Part shown: piece by piece, positions 1-11,945 of the stretch | How positions within the stretch are numbered: position 1 is the stretch's first letter | How the letters are laid out: each line of letters opens with the position of its first letter | Assembly (NCBI RefSeq): GCF_029227915.1 | Contig: NC_079882.1 | Location: 15,636,501-15,700,500, forward strand | DNA length: 64,000 bases | Reading direction: 5' to 3' | Origin: Hydractinia symbiolongicarpus | Taxonomy: Eukaryota > Cnidaria > Hydrozoa > Anthoathecata > Hydractiniidae | Program-made: the position numbers and the translations under genes | The notes under the pieces: generated by a model | The model's database searches: none | The model's input: the letters and a program-made list of their open reading frames with translations, nothing else | Told to the model about the DNA's origin: nothing

Positions 1-2697
1 AAAACGACTTGGGACGTTGTAGCGCATTGAGACTGGAACGACTAGTCCAATGGTAACCTGCACAGACCGGTGAAACTACGTGATTAACGTGTGAGGCCTT
101 TATTAGACCGCAATGGGCCATATTACAGACTTTATAGGACTGTGCACGTAGTTAAGAGTGTTGTAAGGCAACGGCACCAATGAAAACGACTTGGGACGTT
201 GTAGCGCATTGAGACTGGAAGGACTAGGTCAATGGTGACCTGCGCAGACCGGTGAAACCACGTGATTAACGTGTGAGGCCTTTATTAGACTGCAATGGGC
301 CATATTACAGCCTTTATAGGACTGTGAACGTAGTTAAGAGTGTTGTAAAGCAACGACGCCAATGAAAACGACTTGGGACGTTGTAGCGCATTGAGACTGT
401 AAGGACTAGGCCAATGGTAACCTGCGCAGACAGGTGAAACCACGTGATTTACGTATGAAGCCTTTACTAGACTGCAAAAGGCCAAATTACAGCCTTTATA
501 GGACTGTGCACGTAGTTAAGGGTGTCTTAAGGCAACGGCTCTAATGAAAACGACTTGGGACGTTGTAGCGCATTGAAACTGGAAGGACTAGGCCAATGGT
601 AACCTGCACAGGCAGATGGAACCACGTGATTTACGTCTGAGGCCTCTATTAGACTGCAAAAGGCCATATTATAGCCTTTATGGGACTGTGCACGTAGTTA
701 AGAGTGTTGTAAAGCAACAGCCTTAATGAAAACGACTTGAGAGGTTGTAGCGAATTAAGACTGGAAGGACTAGGTCAATGGTGACCTGCGCAGACCGGTG
801 AAACCACGTGATTAACGTGTGAGGCCTTTATTAGACTGCAAAGGGCCATATTACAGCCTTTATAGGACTGTGCACGTAGTTAAGAGAGTTCTAAGGCAAC
901 TTCGCCAATGAAAACGACTTGGGACGTTGAAGCGCATTGAGACTGGAAGGAATAGGCCAATGGTAACCTACGCAGACAGGTGAAACCACGTGATTTACGT
1001 GTGAGGCCTTTATTAGACTGCAAAAGGCCATATTACAGCCTTTGTAGGACTGTGCAGGTAGTTAAGAGTGTTCTAAGGCCACGGCGGTAAGGAAAACCAC
1101 TTGGATCGTTGTAGTGCATTGAGACTGGAAAGAATAGTCCAATGGTAACCTGCGCAGGCAGATGGAACCACGTGATTTACGTGTGAGGACTTTATTACAC
1201 TGCGAAAGGCCAAAATACAGCCTTTATAGGACTGTGCACGTAGTTAAGAGTGTTGTAAGGCAACAGCGCTAATGAAAACGACTTGGGACGTTGTAACGCA
1301 TTGAGACTGTAAGGACTAGGCCAATGGTAACCTGCGCAGACAGGTGAAACCACGTGATTTACGTGTGAGGCCTTTATTAGACTGCAAAAGGCCATATTAC
1401 AGCCTTTATAGGACTGTGCACGTAGTTAGGAGTGTTGTAAGGCAACGGCGCTAATGAAAACGACTTTGGACGTTGAAGCGCATTCAGACTGGAAGGACTA
1501 GGTCAATGGTGACCTGCGCAGACCGGTGAAACCACGTGATTAACGTGTGAGGCCTTTATTAGACTGCAAAGGGCCATATTACAGCCTTTATAGGACTGTG
1601 CACGTAGTTAAGAGAGTTCTAAGGCAACTTTGCCAATGAAAACGACTTGGGACGTTGTAGCGCATTGAGACTGTAGGGACTAGGCCAATGGTAACCTACG
1701 CAGACAGGTGAAACCACGTGATTTACGTGTGAGGCCTTTATTAGACTGCAAAAGGCCATATTACAGCCTTTATAGGACTATGCAGGTAGTTAAGAGTGTT
1801 CTAAGGCCACGGCGCTAAGGAAAACCACTTGGAACGTTGTAGTGCATTGAGACTGGAAGGAATAGTCAAATGGTAACCTGCGCAGGCAGATGGAACCATG
1901 TGATTTACGTGTGAGGCCTTTATTAGACTGCAAAAGGCCATATTACAGCCTTTATAGGACTGTGCACGTAGTTAAGAGTGTTGTAAAGCAAAAGCGCTAA
2001 TGAAAACGACTTGGGAGGTGGTAGCGCATTGAGACTGGAAGGAATAGTCCAATGGTAACCTGCACAGGCAGATGGAACCACGTGATTTACGTGTGAGGCC
2101 TCTATTAGACTGCAAAAGGCCAAATTAAAGCCTTTATAGGACTGTGCACGTAGTTAAGAGTGTTGTAAGGCAACAGCGCTAATAAAAACGACTTGGGACG
2201 TTGTAGCGCATTGAGACTGGAACGACTTGTCCAATGGTAACCTGCACAGACCGGTGAAACTACGTGATTAACGTGTGAGGCCTTTATTAGACCGCAATGG
2301 GCCATATTACAGACTTTATAAGACTGTGCACGTAGTTAAGAGTGTTGTAAGGCAACGGCACCAATGAAAACGACTTGGGACGTTGTAGCGCATTGAGACT
2401 GGAAGTACTAGGTCAATGGTGACCTGCGCAGACCGGTGAAACCACGTGATTAACGTGTGAGGCCTTTATTAGACTGCAATGGGCCATATTACAGCCTTTA
2501 TAGGACTGTGCAGGTAGTTAAGAGTGTTCTAAGACCACGGCGCTAAGGAAAACCACTTGGATCAATGGTAACCTGCACAGGCAGATGGAACCACGTGATT
2601 TACGTGTGAGGCCTCTATTAGACTGCAAAAGGCCAAATTAAAGCCTTTATAGGACTGTGCACGTAGTTAAGAGTGTTGTAAGGCAACAGCGCTAATA
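1..2697. repeat. HOR1 copy A (14 full monomers plus one 149-bp monomer)
   Basis: This is the first of three successive copies of higher-order repeat 1. Monomers start every 182 bp from 1 to 2,367, then a shortened one at 2,549. The copy begins with a monomer marked by 'ggaacgactagtcc' and 'accgcaatgggcc'. It has one monomer more than copy B: the units at 2,185 and 2,367 restate the first two types before the 149-bp unit. The unit at 2,367 is a chimera whose tail ('gcaggtag', 'aagaccacgg') belongs to the type that precedes the short monomer. Confidence 0.9.
2549..2697. repeat. 149-bp monomer (33-bp internal deletion)
   Basis: The monomer runs 'cacttggatc' directly into 'aatggtaacc', lacking monomer positions 16-48. 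The same junction recurs at 5,064-5,212, so it was copied with HOR1 rather than arising twice. It accounts for the 2,515-bp (not 2,548-bp) HOR length. Confidence 0.93.
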
Positions 2698-5212
2698 AAA
2701 ACGACTTGGGACGTTGTAGCGCATTGAGACTGGAACGACTAGTCCAATGGTAACCTGCACAGACCGGTGAAACAACGTGATTAACGTGTGAGGCCTTTAT
2801 TAGACCGCAATGGGCCATATTACAGACTTTATAGGACTGTGCACGTAGTTAAGAGTGTTGTAAGGCAACGGCACCAATGAAAACGACTTGGGACGTTGTA
2901 GCGCATTGAGACTGGAAGGACTAGGTCAATGGTGACCTGCGCAGACCGGTGAAACCACGTGATTAACGTGTGAGGCCTTTATTAGACTGCAATGGGCCAT
3001 ATTACAGCCTTTATAGGACTGTGAACGTAGTTAAGAGTGTTGTAAAGCAACGGCGCCAATGAAAACGACTTGGGACGTTGTAGCGCATTGAGACTGTAAG
3101 GACTAGGCCAATGGTAACCTGCGCAGACAGGTGAAACCACGTGATTTACGTATGAAGCCTTTACTAGACTGCAAAAGGCCAAATTACAGCCTTTATAGGA
3201 CTGTGCACGTAGTTAAGGGTGTCTTAAGGCAACGGCTCTAATGAAAACGACTTGGGACGTTGTAGCGCATTGAAACTGGAAGGACTAGGCCAATGGTAAC
3301 CTGCACAGGCAGATGGAACCACGTGATTTACGTCTGAGGCCTCTATTAGACTGCAAAAGGCCATATTATAGCCTTTATGGGACTGTGCACGTAGTTAAGA
3401 GTGTTGTAAAGCAACAGCCTTAATGAAAACGACTTGAGAGGTTGTAGCGAATTAAGACTGGAAGGACTAGGTCAATGGTGACCTGCGCAGACCGGTGAAA
3501 CCACGTGATTAACGTGTGAGGCCTGTATTAGACTGCAAAGGGCCATATTACAGCCTTTATAGGACTGTGCACGTAGTTAAGAGAGTTCTAAGGCAACTTC
3601 GCCAATGAAAACGACTTGGGACGTTGTAGCGCATTGAGACTGGAAGGAATAGGCCAATGGTAACCTACGCAGACAGGTGAAACCACGTGATTTACGTGTG
3701 AGGCCTTTATTAGACTGCAAAAGGCCATATTACAGCCTTTGTAGGACTGTGCAGGTAGTTAAGAGTGTTCTAAGGCCACGGCGGTAAGGAAAACCACTTG
3801 GATCGTTGTAGTGCATTGAGACTGGAAAGAATAGTCCAATGGTAACCTGCGCAGGCAGATGGAACCACGTGATTTACGTGTGAGGACTTTATTACACTGC
3901 AAAAGGCCAAAATACAGCCTTTATAGGACTGTGCACGTAGTTAAGAGTGTTGTAAGGCAACAGCGCTAATGAAAACGACTTGGGACGTTGTAACGCATTG
4001 AGACTGTAAGGACTAGGCCAATGGTAACCTGCGCAGACAGGTGAAACCACGTGATTTACGTGTGAGGCCTTTATTAGACTGCAAAAGGCCATATTACAGC
4101 CTTTATAGGACTGTGCACGTAGTTAGGAGTGTTGTAAGGCAACGGCGCTAATGAAAACGACTTTGGACGTTGTAGCGCATTGAGACTGGAAGGACTAGGT
4201 CAATGGTGACCTGCGCAGACCGGTGAAACCACGTGATTAACGTGTGAGGCCTTTATTAGACTGCAAAGGGCCATATTACAGCCTTTATAGGACTGTGCAC
4301 GTAGTTAAGAGAGTTCTAAGGCAACTTTGCCAATGAAAACGACTTGGGACGTTGTAGCGCATTGAGACTGTAGGGACTAGGCCAATGGTAACCTACGCAG
4401 ACAGGTGAAACCACGTGATTTACGTGTGAGGCCTTTATTAGACTGCAAAAGGCCATATTACAGCCTTTATAGGACTATGCAGGTAGTTAAGAGTGTTCTA
4501 AGGCCACGGCGCTAAGGAAAACCACTTGGAACGTTGTAGTGCATTGAGACTGGAAGGAATAGTCAAATGGTAACCTGCGCAGGCAGATGGAACCATGTGA
4601 TTTACGTGTGAGGCCTTTATTAGACTGCAAAAGGCCATATTACAGCCTTTATAGGACTGTGCACGTAGTTAAGAGTGTTGTAAAGCAAAAGCGCTAATGA
4701 AAACGACTTGGGAGGTGGTAGCGCATTGAGACTGGAAGGAATAGTCCAATGGTAACCTGCACAGGCAGATGGAACCACGTGATTTACGTGTGAGGCCTCT
4801 ATTAGACTGCAAAAGGCCAAATTAAAGCCTTTATAGGACTGTGCACGTAGTTAAGAGTGTTGTAAGGCAACAGCGCTAATAAAAACGACTTGGGACGTTG
4901 TAGCGCATTGAGACTGGAACGACTAGTCCAATGGTAACCTGCACAGACCGGTGAAACTACGTGATTAACGTGTGAGGCCTTTATTAGACTGCAAAAGGCT
5001 ATATTACAGCCTTTATAGGACTGTGCAGGTAGTTAAGAGTGTTCTAAGACCACGGCGCTAAGGAAAACCACTTGGATCAATGGTAACCTGCACAGGCAGA
5101 TGGAACCACGTGATTTACGTGTGAGGCCTCTATTAGACTGCAAAAGGCCAAATTAAAGCCTTTATAGGACTGTGCACGTAGTTAAGAGTGTTGTAAGGCA
5201 ACAGCGCTAATA
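2698..5212. repeat. HOR1 copy B (2,515 bp)
   Basis: Thirteen full monomers (2,698 to 4,882) and the 149-bp monomer at 5,064. It aligns to copy A at an offset of 2,697 with few differences. It differs from both A and C at several sites. For example, B reads 'ttgtagcgcattgag' at 4,154, where A (1,457) and C (6,669) read 'ttgaagcgcattcag'. B also reads 'ctgcaaaagg' near 3,897, where A and C read 'ctgcgaaagg'. Confidence 0.92.
5064..5212. repeat. 149-bp monomer, second copy
   Basis: The 33-bp deletion junction is the same as at 2,549-2,697. It marks the end of HOR1 copy B. Confidence 0.93.
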
Positions 5213-7578
5213 AAAACGACTTGGGACGTTGTAGCGCATTGAGACTGGAACGACTAGTCCAATGGTAACCTGCACAGACCGGTGAAACTACGTGATTAAC
5301 GTGTGAGGCCTTTATTAGACCGCAATGGGCCATATTACAGACTTTATAGGACTGTGCACGTAGTTAAGAGTGTTGTAAGGCAACGGCACCAATGAAAACG
5401 ACTTGGGACGTTGTAGCGCATTGAGACTGGAAGGACTAGGTCAATGGTGACCTGCGCAGACCGGTGAAACCACGTGATTAACGTGTGAGGCCTTTATTAG
5501 ACTGCAATGGGCCATATTACAGCCTTTATAGGACTGTGAACGTAGTTAAGAGTGTTGTAAAGCAACGGCGCCAATGAAAACGACTTGGGACGTTGTAGCG
5601 CATTGAGACTGTAAGGACTAGGCCAATGGTAACCTGCGCAGACAGGTGAAACCACGTGATTTACGTATGAAGCCTTTACTAGACTGCAAAAGGCCAAATT
5701 ACAGCCTTTATAGGACTGTGCACGTAGTTAAGGGTGTCTTAAGGCAACGGCTCTAATGAAAACGACTTGGGACGTTGTAGCGCATTGAAACTGGAAGGAC
5801 TAGGCCAATGGTAACCTGCACAGGCAGATGGAACCACGTGATTTACGTCTGAGGCCTCTATTAGACTGCAAAAGGCCATATTATAGCCTTTATGGGACTG
5901 TGCACGTAGTTAAGAGTGTTGTAAAGCAACAGCCTTAATGAAAACGACTTGAGAGGTTGTAGCGAATTAAGACTGGAAGGACTAGGTCAATGGTGACCTG
6001 CGCAGACCGGTGAAACCACGTGATTAACGTGTGAGGCCTTTATTAGACTGCAAAGGGCCATATTACAGCCTTTATAGGACTGTGCACGTAGTTAAGAGAG
6101 TTCTAAGGCAACTTCGCCAATGAAAACGACTTGGGACGTTGTAGCGCATTGAGACTGGAAGGAATAGTCCAATGGTAACCTACGCAGACAGGTGAAACCA
6201 CGTGATTTACGTGTGAGGCCTTTATTAGACTGCAAAAGGCCATATTACAGCCTTTGTAGGACTGTGCAGGTAGTTAAGAGTGTTCTAAGGCCACGGCGGT
6301 AAGGAAAACCACTTGGATCGTTGTAGTGCATTGAGACTGGAAAGAATAGTCCAATGGTAACCTGCGCAGGCAGATGGAACCACGTGATTTACGTGTGAGG
6401 ACTTTATTACACTGCGAAAGGCCAAAATACAGCCTTTATAGGACTGTGCACGTAGTTAAGAGTGTTGTAAGGCAACAGCGCTAATGAAAACGACTTGGGA
6501 CGTTGTAACGCATTGAGACTGTAAGGACTAGGCCAATGGTAACCTGCGCAGACAGGTGAAACCACGTGATTTACGTGTGAGGCCTTTATTAGACTGCAAA
6601 AGGCCATATTACAGCCTTTATAGGACTGTGCACGTAGTTAGGAGTGTTGTAAGGCAACGGCGCTAATGAAAACGACTTTGGACGTTGAAGCGCATTCAGA
6701 CTGGAAGGACTAGGTCAATGGTGACCTGCGCAGACCGGTGAAACCACGTGATTAACGTGTGAGGCCTTTACTAGACTGCAAAGGGCCATATTACAGCCTT
6801 TATAGGACTGTGCACGTAGTTAAGAGAGTTCTAAGGCAACTTTGCCAATGAAAACGACTTGGGACGTTGTAGCGCATTGAGACTGTAGGGACTAGGCCAA
6901 TGGTAACCTACGCAGACAGGTGAAACCACGTGATTTACGTGTGAGGCCTTTATTAGACTGCAAAAGGCCATATTACAGCCTTTATAGGACTATGCAGGTA
7001 GTTAAGAGTGTTCTAAGGCCACGGCGCTAAGGAAAACCACTTGGAACGTTGTAGTGCATTGAGACTGGAAGGAATAGTCAAATGGTAACCTGCGCAGGCA
7101 GATGGAACCATGTGATTTACGTGTGAGGCCTTTATTAGACTGCAAAAGGCCATATTACAGCCTTTATAGGACTGTGCACGTAGTTAAGAGTGTTGTAAAG
7201 CAAAAGCGCTAATGAAAACGACTTGGGAGGTGGTAGCGCATTGAGACTGGAAGGAATAGTCCAATGGTAACCTGCACAGGCAGATGGAACCACGTGATTT
7301 ACGTGTGAGGCCTCTATTAGACTGCAAAAGGCCAAATTAAAGCCTTTATAGGACTGTGCACGTAGTTAAGAGTGTTGTAAGGCAACAGCGCTAATAAAAA
7401 CGACTTGGGACGTTGTAGCGCATTGAGACTGGAACGACTAGTCCAATGGTAACCTGCACAGACCGGTGAAACTACGTGATTAACGTGTGAGGCCTTTATT
7501 AGACTGCAAAAGGCTATATTACAGACTTTATAGGACTGTGCACGTAGTTAAGAGTGTTGTAAAGCAACGGCACCAATG
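5213..7578. repeat. HOR1 copy C (13 monomers, no 149-bp unit)
   Basis: Thirteen 182-bp monomers repeat copy B at an offset of 2,515. The last unit (7,397) is chimeric. It starts like the unit at 4,882 ('ggaacgactagtcc', 'gcaaaaggctatatt') but ends like the first HOR1 monomer ('acagactttatagg', 'aacggcaccaatg'). It therefore skips the 149-bp monomer and leads straight into the second HOR1 type. Confidence 0.9.
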
Positions 7579-9440
7579 AAAACGACTTGGGACGTTGTAG
7601 CGCATTGAGACTGGAAGGACTAGGTCAATGGTGACCTGCGCAGACCGGTGAAACCACGTGATTAACGTGTGAGGCCTTTATTAGACTGCAATGGGCCATA
7701 TTACAGCCTTTATAGGACTGTGAACGTAGTTAAGAGTGTTGTAAAGCAACGGAGCCAACGAAAACGACTTGGGACGTTGTAGCGCATTGAGACTGTAAGG
7801 ACTAGGCCAATGGTAACCTGTGCAGACAGGTGAAACCACGTGATTTACGTATGAAGCCTTTACTAGACTGCAAAAGGCCAAATTACAGCCTTTATAGGAC
7901 TGTGCACGTAGTTAGGGGTGTCTTAAGGCAACGGCTCTAATGAAAACGACTTGGGACGTTGTAGCGCATTGAAACTGGAAGGACTAGGCCAATGGTAACC
8001 TACGCAGACAGGTGAAACCACGTGATTTACGTGTGAGGCCTTTATTAGACTGCAAAAGGCCATATTACAGCCTTTATAGGACTGTGCACGTAGTTAAGAG
8101 TGTTGTAAAGCAACAGCCTTAATGAAAACGACTTGGGAGGTTGTAGCGCATTGAGACTGGAACGACTAGTCCAATGGTAACTTGCACAGGCAGATGGAAC
8201 CACGTGATTTACGTCTGAGGCCTCTATTAGACTGCAAAAGGCCATATTATAGCCTTTATGGGACTGTGCACGTAGTTAAGAGTGTTGTAAAGCAACAACC
8301 TTAATGAAAACGACTTGGGAGGTTGTAGCGCATTAAGACTGGAAGGACTAGGTCAATGGTGACCTGCGCAGACCGGTGAAACCACGTGATTAACGTGTGA
8401 GGCCTTTATTAGACTGCAAAGGGCCATATTACAGCCTTTATAGGACTGTGCACGTAGTTAAGAGAGTTCTAAGGCAACTTCGCCAATGAAAACGACTTGG
8501 GACGTTGTAGCGCATTGAGACTGTAAGGACTAGGCCAATGGTAACCTGCGCAGAGTGGTGAAACCACGTGATTTACGTGTGAGGCCTTTATTAGACTGCA
8601 ATGGGCCATATAACAGCCTTTATAGGACTGTGCACGTAGTTAAGAGAGTTCTAAGGCAACTTCGCCAATGAAAACGACTTGGGACGTTGTAGCGCATTGA
8701 GACTGTAAGGACTAGGCCAATGGTAACCTACGCAGACAGGTGAAACCACGTGATTTACGTGTGAGGCCTTTATTAGACTGCAAAAGGCTATATTACAGCC
8801 TTTATAGGACTGTGCAGGTAGTTAAGAGTGTTCTAAGGCCACGGCGCTAAGGAAAACCACTTGGATCGTTGTAGTGCATTGCGACTGGAAGGAATAGTCC
8901 AATGGTAACCTGTGCAGGCAGATGGAACCACGTGATTTACGTGTGAGGCTTCTATTAGACTGCAAAAGGACAAATTAAAGCCTTTATAGGACTGTGTACG
9001 GAGTTAAGATTGTTGTAAGGCAACAGCGCTAATGAAAACGACTTGGGACGTTGTAGCGCAATGAGACTGGAAGGACTAGGTCAATGGTGACCTGCGCAGA
9101 ACGGTGAAACCACGTGACTAACGTGTGAGGCCTTTATTAGACTGCAATGGGCCATATTACAGCCTTTATAGGACTGTGCACGTAGTTAAGAGAGTTCTAA
9201 GGCAACTTCGCCAATGAAAACGTCTTGGGATGTTGTAGCGCATTGAGACTGTAAGGACTAGGCCAATGGTAACCTACGCAGACAGGTGAAACCACGTGAT
9301 TTACGTGTGAGGCCTTTATTAGACTGCAAAGGGCCATATTACAGCCTTTGTAGGACTGTGCAGGTAGTTAAGAGTGTTCTAAGGCCACGGCGGTAAGGAA
9401 AACCACTTGGATCGTTGTAGTGCATTGAGACTGTAAGGAC
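7120..9440. repeat. segmental duplication, source or partner of 11,850-14,170
   Basis: This roughly 2.3-kb segment spans the end of HOR1, the transition and the first five HOR2 units. It recurs at an offset of 4,731 bp (26 monomers less 1 bp). Boundaries are approximate because the flanks are also satellite. The right end lies where the unit at 9,399 ('gagactgtaagg') departs from the unit at 14,130 ('gagactggaaggaatcg'). Confidence 0.8.
7579..8488. repeat. partial fourth HOR1 copy grading into HOR2
   Basis: Units at 7,579 and 7,761 match HOR1 monomers 2 and 3. The unit at 7,943 begins as HOR1 monomer 4 but switches near monomer position 58 to an 'acgcagacagg' type. The unit at 8,125 is another chimera, and 8,307 resembles HOR1 monomer 5 ('gcattaagactgg'). 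This is the boundary between zones 1 and 2. Confidence 0.8.
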
Positions 9441-11764
9441 TAGGCCAATGGTAACCTACGCAGACAGGTGAAACCACGTGATTTACGTGTGAGGCCTTTA
9501 TTAGACTGCAAAAGGCTATATTACAGCCTTTATAGGACTGTGCAGGTAGTTAAGAGTGTTCTAAGGCCACGGCGCTAAGGAAAACCACTTGGATCGTTGT
9601 AGTGCATTGCGACTGGAAGGAATAGTCCAATGGTAACCTGTGCAGGCAGATGGAACCACGTGATTTACGTGTGAGGCTTCTATTAGACTGCAAAAGGACA
9701 AATTAAAGCCTTTATAGGACTGTGTACGGAGTTAAGAGTGTTGTAAGGCAACGGCGCTAATGAAAACGACTTTGGACGTTGTAGCGCCTTGAGACTGGAA
9801 GGACTAGGTCAATGGTGACCTGCGCAGACCGGTGAAACCACGTGATTAACGTGTGAGGCCTTTATTAGACTGCAAAGGGCCATATTACAGCCTTTATAGG
9901 ACTGTGCACGTAGTTAAGAGAGTTCTAAGGCAACTTTGCCAATGAAAACGACTTGGGACGTTGTAGCGCATTGAGACTGTAAGGACTAGGCCAATGGTAA
10001 CCTACGCAGACAGGTGAAACCACGTGATTTACGTGTGAGGCCTTTATTAGACTGCAAAAGGCCATATTACAGCCTTTATAGGACTGTGCACGTAGTTAAG
10101 AGTGTTGTAAAGCAATGGCGCTAATGAAAACGACTTGGGACGTTGTAGCACATGGAGACTGGAAGGACTAGGTCAATGGTGACCTGCGCTGACCGGTGAA
10201 ACCACGTGACTAACGTGTGAGGCCTTTATTAGACTGCAATGGGCCATATTACAGCCTTTATAGGACTGTGCACGTAGTTAAGAGAGTTCTAAGGCAACTT
10301 CGCCAATGAAAACCACTTGGAACGTTGTAGTGCATTGAGACTGGAAGGAATAGTCCAATGGTAACCTGCGCAGGCAGATGGAACCACGTGATTTACGTGT
10401 GAGGACTTTATTACACTGCAAAAGGCCATATTACAGCCTTTATAGGACTGTGCACGTAGTTAAGAGTGTTGTAAAGCAACGGCGTCAATGAAAACGACTT
10501 GGGACGTTGTAGCGCATTGAGACTGTAAGGACTAGGCCAATGGTAACCTGCGCAGACAGGTGAAACCACGTGATTTACGTGTGAGGCCTTTATTAGACTG
10601 CAAAAGGCTATATTACAGCCTTTGTAGGACTGTGCACGTAGTTAAGAGTGTTCTAAGGCAACTTCGCCAATGAAAACGACTTGGGACGTTGTAGTGCATT
10701 GAGACTGGAAGGAATAGTCAAATGGTAACCTACGCAGACAGGTGAAACCACGTGATTTACGTGTGAGGCCTTTATTAGACTGCAAAAGGCTATATTACAG
10801 CCTTTATAGGACTGCGCAGGTAGTTAAGAGTGTTCTAAGGCCACGGCGCTAAGGAAAACCACTTGGATCGTTGTAGTGCATTGCGACTGGAAGGAATAGT
10901 CCAATGGTAACCTGCGCAGGCAGATGGAACCACGTGATTTACGTGTGAGGCTTCTATTAGACTGCAAAAGGCCAAATTAAAGCCTTTATAGGACTGTGTA
11001 CGGAGTTAAGATTGTTGTAAGGCAACAGCGCTAATGAAAACGACTTGGGACGTTGTAGCGCAATGAGACTGGAAGGACTAGGTCAATGGTGACCTGCGCA
11101 GAACGGTGAAACCACGTGACTAACGTGTGAGGCCTTTATTAGACTGCAATGGGCCATATTACAGCCTTTATAGGACTGTGCACGTAGTTAAGAGAGTTCT
11201 AAGGCAACTTCGCCAATGAAAACGTCTTGGGATGTTGTAGCGCATTGAGACTGTAAGGACTAGGCCAATGGTAACCTACGCAGACAGGTGAAACCACGTG
11301 ATTTACGTGTGAGGCCTTTATTAGACTGCAAAAGGCCATATTACAGCCTTTGTAGGACTGTGCAGGTAGTTAAGAGTGTTCTAAGGCCACGGCGGTAAGG
11401 AAAACCACTTGGATCGTTGTAGTGCATTGAGACTGGAAGGAATCGTCCAATGGTAACCTGCGCAGGCAGATGGAACCACGTGATTTAAGTGTGAGGACTT
11501 TATTACACTGCAAAAGGCCATATTACAGCCTTTATAGGACTGTGCACGTAGTTAAGAGTGTTGTAAGGCAACGGCGCTAATGAAAACGACTTTGGACGTT
11601 GTAGCGCCTTGAGACTGGAAGGACTAGGTCAATGGTGACCTGCGCAGACCGGTGAAACCACGTGATTAACGTGTGAGGCCTTTATTAGACTGCAAAGGGC
11701 CATATTACAGCCTTTATAGGACTGTGCACGTAGTTAAGAGAGTTCTAAGGCAACTTTGCCAATG
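8489..11764. repeat. HOR2 domain, first segment (18 monomers)
   Basis: A new ordered set of types begins here. Diagnostic units are 8,489 ('cagagtgg', 'atataacag'), 8,671 ('aaaaggctatatt'), 8,853 ('cattgcgactgg', 'gtacggag'), 9,035 ('gcaatgagactgg', 'cagaacgg'), 9,217 ('aaaacgtcttgggatg'), 9,763 ('gactttggacg', 'gcgccttgag'), 10,127 ('gtagcacatggag', 'gcgctgacc') and 10,309 ('ccacttggaacg'). The order then returns to the 'gcgactgg', 'gcaatgag' and 'cgtcttgggatg' types at 10,855-11,219. Units at 9,399, 9,581 and 10,673 are chimeras. Confidence 0.85.
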
Positions 11765-11945
11765 AAAACGACTTGGGACGTTGTAGCGCATTGAGACTGT
11801 AAGGACTAGGCCAATGGTAACCTACGCAGACAGGTGAAACCACGTGATTTACGTGTGAGGCCTTTATTAGATGCAAAAGGCCATATTACAGCCTTTATAG
11901 GACTGTGCACGTAGTTAAGAGTGTTGTAAAGCAAAAGCGCTAATG
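11765..11945. repeat. 181-bp junction monomer at the start of a duplicated block
   Basis: The first half matches the HOR2 type at 9,945 ('gtaaggactagg', 'acgcagacagg'). The tail matches the HOR1 type at 7,033 ('gcaaaagcgctaatg'). One base is missing near 11,871 ('attagatgc' against 'attagactgc'), within the interval where the parents switch. The lost base could mark the join itself. Confidence 0.75.

Noticed and set aside
1-182. Window start as a natural array edge
   Set aside because: The window opens exactly on a monomer start, but this phase is arbitrary and the first monomer is an ordinary HOR1 member. Nothing marks a true boundary with unique DNA.
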